From contig JAABOA010000501.1 in assembly GCA_015680635.1 (NCBI GenBank), positions 1-13,756 of the forward strand: a stretch of DNA of 13,756 nucleotides, written 5' to 3'. The DNA comes from Lunasporangiospora selenospora (lineage: Eukaryota > Mortierellomycota > Mortierellomycetes > Mortierellales > Mortierellaceae). The translations under genes and the position numbers were made by a program. Each line of letters starts with the position of its first letter. Within the stretch, counting starts at the first letter, position 1. Positions 10,579-13,756 of this stretch are shown piece by piece. Below the pieces are notes generated by a model, which did no database searches, was not told the DNA's origin, and saw nothing but the letters and a program-made list of their open reading frames with translations.

Positions 10579-10584
10579 ATTAAA
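10579..10584 (+). terminator. Candidate polyadenylation signal of TTI1
   Basis: ATTAAA, a common variant of the poly(A) signal, lies 67 nt after the TTI1 stop codon. T-rich DNA follows about 30 nt later. Confidence 0.3.
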
Positions 10585-10891
10585 AATCTGCAGTTGTCCC
10601 TCTCACAAAATCTTTTTTTTTTCCCACGCAATTTACTATCCATGCGCAAGAGGAATATGTTGATATGGACAGCGAATCAAGACTCTCCTCTGTTGGCTTG
10701 CTCCTCAATATCCATGATTAAAGGTTATCCCACTTCACTCTTTCGACAACAATACCCGTCTTACCCCCCCAAGCAATCAATTACTTTCTTACCACTACTC
10801 GGCTAGCCAATCTCCTAGAACTGCATTCTGGATTACCAGGAGAAGGAAGTGAATGATGCACACTGGGATCAGTGCCATAGATTGGCCTGGA

Positions 10892-10897
10892 TTTATT
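10892..10897 (-). terminator. Candidate polyadenylation signal of the trefoil gene
   Basis: The minus strand reads AATAAA, the canonical signal, 75-80 nt after the stop codon of the gene ending at 10972. Confidence 0.4.
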
Positions 10898-10971
10898 TCT
10901 TTATAAGAATATCCTCGAGATCCAAACATTCTCAGTGCACGGGGAATGCAAAGACAGACAAGAGTCCCTAT

Positions 10972-11505
10972 CTAAGAGTGGCAGAGGCCAGCCTTCTTGT
11001 AGGGCAGGAGGTGTTGGCGTGGCTGTTCATCGAACGCTCTAGTTGGAATGAATTTCCAAATCTGACGTTGATCTTTACGAGGCATTGCTAAAGCAACGTG
11101 AGGTGGCCAGAACTTTGACGATTTCTCTGCGAGCAGGCTTGTTCCCATGTATGGATCCGAAGTCTCGATAAAGTACCCTCCATTGCTTGCTGGAGACAGC
11201 TTCCAAGTGCGTCGTCCCGATGACACCAGCAAGTCCAACTCTGGATATGGAGTACCTCCGAAAGTAAGATACAGATCAGTCTTCGAGTTGGAAATGGTGT
11301 ATTCATTGAACTGATGGGGGGAAACCTCCCAAATTTGAGAACGATCACTACGCTGTTGACTGAGGTAAACATATTCTCCATCTTGCTTGGGGTCGGTAAG
11401 AAAATCTCCCTTGAATTGGATCATGTAGTATCCTGGAACGAGGGCGGAACAGACATGGATGATGGCCACCAGGATAGCAATGAATAGAACTGTGGAGCGA
11501 GCCAT
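10972..11505 (-). CDS. Secreted beta-trefoil protein (ricin-B / I66 protease-inhibitor-like)
   Basis: A single exon encodes 177 residues. Residues 1-21 form a clear signal peptide (hydrophobic VLFIAILVAIIHV, then CSA before LVPG). The mature part shows three similar units, each ending in a Trp-centred motif: SQIWEVSP (W59), RTWKLSP (W101) and RQIWKFIP (W150). The spacing of 42 and 49 residues fits the three lobes of a beta-trefoil. The opening LVPGYYMIQFKGDFLTD and the lobe pattern of Tyr-x-Ile followed by a Leu-Tyr-Leu strand resemble ricin-B-like lectins and the fungal I66 serine-protease-inhibitor family. Only two Cys occur (C19 in the signal peptide, C175 near the end), so no internal disulphide is expected. 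It probably acts outside the cell as a carbohydrate-binding or protease-inhibiting protein; the sequence does not decide which. The C-terminal tail after W150 is polar and probably disordered. Confidence 0.75.
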   Translation of the reverse strand: MARSTVLFIAILVAIIHVCSALVPGYYMIQFKGDFLTDPKQDGEYVYLSQQRSDRSQIWEVSPHQFNEYTISNSKTDLYLTFGGTPYPELDLLVSSGRRTWKLSPASNGGYFIETSDPYMGTSLLAEKSSKFWPPHVALAMPRKDQRQIWKFIPTRAFDEQPRQHLLPYKKAGLCHS

Positions 11506-11625
11506 ATTTCTCGGGTGTAGCTGAGAACTTGAAAAGTGGAAGTGGTTGGTGAGACTGGACCTGGTTGGTAGAGGAGAATGTAGAGAAAATGGCGAGTGAG
11601 ATGTAGAAAGGGAACTCTACCTCGT

Positions 11626-11633
11626 TTATTTAT
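11626..11633 (-). promoter_or_regulatory. TATA-like element of the trefoil gene
   Basis: The minus strand reads CATAAATAAAC, a TATA-like element 121-128 bp upstream of the ATG at 11505. The spacing agrees with that in the GST-like and PilV-like genes. Confidence 0.4.
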
Positions 11634-11645
11634 GCTCACGTCGAA

Positions 11646-11658
11646 CCCCCCCCCCCCC
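11646..11658. repeat. C13 homopolymer
   Basis: Thirteen consecutive C lie just upstream of the trefoil gene's TATA-like element. With the C11 and G12 runs further on, it marks this intergenic region as rich in G/C homopolymers. Confidence 0.85.
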
Positions 11659-12309
11659 GTCTAAAGCCCCATTCTTTACGCCCATGGTGCTGGGCAAAAC
11701 GCTGCATGGAAAACTTGCATGATTAGAGGGGACCACATCAAATCCATTGAGTAAGCGGCACTGAGAGGTCAATGCGTGCATACTATGCTAGTGTTTTTGT
11801 GGTTAGCCATAGATCTATCAAGACTCCCACCCCTCAGTCCAAAGATCCCTCCCCTTTTGTGGCATAAGGAAATGAGTCCATGAATGATTCCTTGCTTCCG
11901 ACGGGCATGCCTTTTGCTCAAATATGGTGGGATCTGGAGGCGTCACCATTGTAGGTAGTCCAAAATAAACACGCAGCATCTCGTCTCTCATAATGGAGCC
12001 CTCCAACTCTTGGTCCTCCTTTTTTTGAAGAGGGGTGTCAAAGTACAAGGCAATGGGGACTGATATAAGGAAAAGATGAAGGTTTTTATTACAGACTGGG
12101 TTATTGGAGGACGCGTCGAGTGAGTCCTCTTTTTAATCATTAAATACACTCAATGTCACTTTGGTCAATGGTAATCATGGTAAAATCCCACTATGAAGTC
12201 ATATGTCTCGGTGTCTGCACCCTGGTATTCGGAAACAAGGTGCCCAATGCAAGAAAGGGCATTGAGATTTGTGACAAGGTGGGCGTCGAAGATCCATAGT
12301 TGAAGCAGT

Positions 12310-12320
12310 CCCCCCCCCCC
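12310..12320. repeat. C11 homopolymer
   Basis: Eleven consecutive C, intergenic, with no coding context seen. Confidence 0.85.
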
Positions 12321-12482
12321 TTTGCTCCTTATTTCTCTTTTGTATATTTAGTGTAGGGAAGAGTTGTAAAGTCTCAGGTCAAAGTGGTAGGTTTTGAGAT
12401 TGATTGAAAATGAATCGTATGCCCAGTCTTGTCTGTACTGACTTATCAACGCAACAAGGGCACGGTAAGTGTATTTTGCTGA

Positions 12483-12494
12483 GGGGGGGGGGGG
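12483..12494. repeat. G12 homopolymer
   Basis: Twelve consecutive G, intergenic, with no coding context seen. Confidence 0.85.
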
Positions 12495-12737
12495 TATTGA
12501 TGGAGGAATGGTACCAACGGAGGTTTACAGCGTTTAAAGCCAGATGAACAACATTTTGACTCCTCCTAACTCCATAAGCATACTTCACTGAAGTTTGTGG
12601 AAAGATGGTCTTCCAAGTAACTCATTGCTTTCGTTTGTCTACATGATGTCAAACTCGTCGCATGTGTCTGACTCCAAAACCAGACAGTTGGAGATTTTCA
12701 CACTTCATTGTCTGATGCTTAAGAAACTTTCAGTGGG

Positions 12738-13062
12738 TTATTGAAAGAGGAGAAAGCCATGCGAATCTATAGTTTCAGAGAGATTGATTGTATTGTAGCT
12801 AATCATATTGTCAATTTTTATTGAAGGTCCTGACATTGCCTTCCAAAAGCCAACATCCGTGTTCATGCAGAACCAGTTCTTCATGCCCAAGTACTCCATT
12901 GGTTCTGTTGTGTATGGCAAAGCAGGGCGAAGACAGGTGTCAACGGTCACTGGTTATGTGGGCGCATTCCTACCGTGGGTAAAATATAAAAAATTTGCAT
13001 GGTGCACTTCGCCTTGAATCTATTATGCTCACACAGGGCGAAGCACACAAGGTCAAATTATA
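12738..13062. other. Ambiguous coding-like segment (partial gene, remnant or unrelated)
   Basis: Both strands are open and both look more protein-like than the surrounding AT-rich DNA. Plus strand, about 12808-12978: reads KPTSVFMQNQFF, SIGSVVYGKAGRR, TGYVGAFLPW and is followed by a possible 58-bp intron (12979-13036, GTAAAA to CACAG) and a short end (GEAHKVKL, stop at 13062). Minus strand, 12949-12738: reads TCLRPALPY, MEYLGMKNWFCMNTDVGFW and could be a terminal exon behind an AACCAG acceptor. I recognise neither. It may be an old exon or a broken gene; no function is proposed. Confidence 0.2.
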
Positions 13063-13066
13063 AATG
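13059..13066 (+). promoter_or_regulatory. TATA box of the PilV-like gene
   Basis: TATAAATG on the plus strand, in the context aaattataaatgagg, lies 115-122 bp upstream of the ATG at 13181. This is the same arrangement as in the fungal genes of this window. Confidence 0.45.
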
Positions 13067-13180
13067 AGGCAGCATTTACTAACGACCGTCTCTACATTTT
13101 TTTCGTAACCATCCCTATTTTTTTGACAAATCTCTACAAAAAAAGACCATCTCCACCCATCCTTCCAACCGTATTATACC

Positions 13181-13710
13181 ATGTTTCTATTGAGAGTCTT
13201 GGCTTTCATACTTCCAGTCTTCGCTGCTCCCACCCAAGCTCCGATTGGTCAAATGAAAGACTTTGGTTTTTCAAACCAAGGCGACCTAGTGCTCAACGGA
13301 ACACTTAAAACGACAGGTCGACTCTCAACAGAGGAGTACTTCCATGTAGGTGGGATCTCGCTCCAAGGCCAAGCTTGTTCACCAGCCGGGCTGATTGGAC
13401 AAGACGGGCAGGGCCAATTGCTCTCGTGCCAAGCAGGAATATGGGCCATGGTCAAGCCAGCCCCATATCAGCCCACGACAGTTATCCGCCAACTGAATCA
13501 TGACGGATATCGTTGGCCAGCCGGCTCAGTTTACTTTACTGTGAGCCTCACGAGAGAGTTGTTGGTGGCGGAGGATCATGTACTCAGCCAGAAGGGTTTA
13601 TTTGGTTGATTGCCTCCAGACCTGAGGGGAATGGATGGTTTGCTCAATGCGATGGCGGTCTAAAGAACCATTGGGGCACGGTCTCTGTCTGGGCGATCTG
13701 TCTCTCATAG
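13181..13710 (+). CDS. Secreted PilV/shufflon-like adhesin domain protein, frame-broken or spliced
   Basis: The first frame starts at 13181 with A at -3. Residues 1-16 are a signal peptide (FLLRVLAFILPVFAA). Residues 46-88 carry the pattern that ends the constant part of bacterial PilV, the minor tip pilin of conjugative type IV pili: GRLSTEEYFHVGG, then ACSPAGLIGQDGQGQLLSC, then a Gly-x-Trp. The frame holds up to about 13540 and by itself would stop at 13607-13609. The next frame, open to the stop at 13708-13710, carries the matching C-terminal pattern: C-x5-VVGGGGSC, then IWLIASRPEGNGW, then AQCD and VWAICLS. The two halves clearly belong together, so either an intron joins them (for example 13481-13545 or 13451-13545, both with weak sites) or a base has been lost. 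In bacteria this part binds recipient-cell surface sugars; in a fungus the role is unknown. The pilin N-terminal helix is absent and replaced by the secretion signal. Confidence 0.7.
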
Positions 13711-13756
13711 AATTAAACCACTGGATATTCTCCAGCATTTCAGCATGTTTATCTGC

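Larger units (their letters stand above)
10513..10971. other. Convergent 3' intergenic region
   Basis: This 459 bp lies between the stops of TTI1 (plus) and the trefoil gene (minus). It holds candidate polyadenylation signals for each side and otherwise no gene. It includes a T-run at about 10613-10621. Confidence 0.5.
11506..13180. other. Gene-poor divergent intergenic region
   Basis: About 1.7 kb lies between two divergent genes for secreted proteins. It holds the promoter elements of both, long homopolymers (C13 at 11646-11658, C11 at 12310-12320, G12 at 12483-12494) and one ambiguous coding-like segment near 12740-13062. Small open frames at 11818-12048 (minus) and 12168-12299 (plus) have no recognisable domain, so I do not call genes there. 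Confidence 0.55.

Noticed and set aside
11818-12048. 76-codon open frame on the minus strand
   Set aside because: It starts on a TTG in the frame given, has no early ATG, and I recognise no domain.
12168-12299. 43-codon open frame on the plus strand with two Cys in a short hydrophobic stretch
   Set aside because: Too short, no family pattern, and no TATA or splice signals that would support it.
13430-13565. Possible shufflon recombination (sfx) repeats or inverted segments in the PilV-like gene
   Set aside because: I see no repeated site at the junction of constant and variable parts and no recombinase gene nearby; only one C-terminal module is present.
1-13756. CRISPR arrays, insertion sequences, rRNA or tRNA genes
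   Set aside because: No regularly spaced repeats, no transposase-like frame with terminal inverted repeats, and no convincing structured RNA gene was found on either strand by eye.

Overview
The window reads as nuclear DNA of a filamentous fungus. Genes carry short GT-AG introns (58 to 108 bp, plus one of 519 bp), intergenic stretches hold long homopolymer tracts, and each gene has its own promoter rather than sharing an operon. The protein families fit an early-diverging fungus. A Mortierella-like (Mortierellomycota) source is my inference from the style of the proteins and is not proven here.

Layout, left to right. (1) <1-1240, minus: a CRAL-TRIO (Sec14-like) lipid-transfer protein, two exons, cut off by the window edge at its 3' end. 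(2) 2571-4361, minus: a second CRAL-TRIO protein, a tandem paralogue of the first, with a long intron and a Pro/Ala-rich insert. (3) 4777-5768, minus: a three-exon glutathione S-transferase-fold protein. (4) 6306-10512, plus: a large HEAT/ARM-repeat protein that I identify as TTI1, the TELO2-interacting subunit of the TTT complex that helps PI3K-like kinases mature; it carries a one-base frame break near its N-terminus. (5) 10972-11505, minus: a small secreted beta-trefoil-like protein (ricin-B / I66 inhibitor type). (6) A gene-poor stretch of about 1.7 kb with C and G homopolymers and one ambiguous coding-like segment. (7) 13181-13710, plus: a secreted protein whose body resembles the C-terminal part of the bacterial type IV pilus tip adhesin PilV (shufflon protein), with a frame break in its second half.

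The most interesting item is gene 7. It is a bacterial pilus-tip adhesin-like domain sitting among fungal genes, with a eukaryotic-type signal peptide and a TATA box at the same distance from its ATG (about 115-120 bp) as in three fungal neighbours. I read it as a domesticated horizontal acquisition. With gene 5 it forms a divergent pair of small secreted proteins. Genes 1-4 are housekeeping or lipid/redox functions with no evident link to that pair.

All exon borders were called by eye from splice motifs and reading frame. Family assignments come from recognised sequence patterns; no database search was run.
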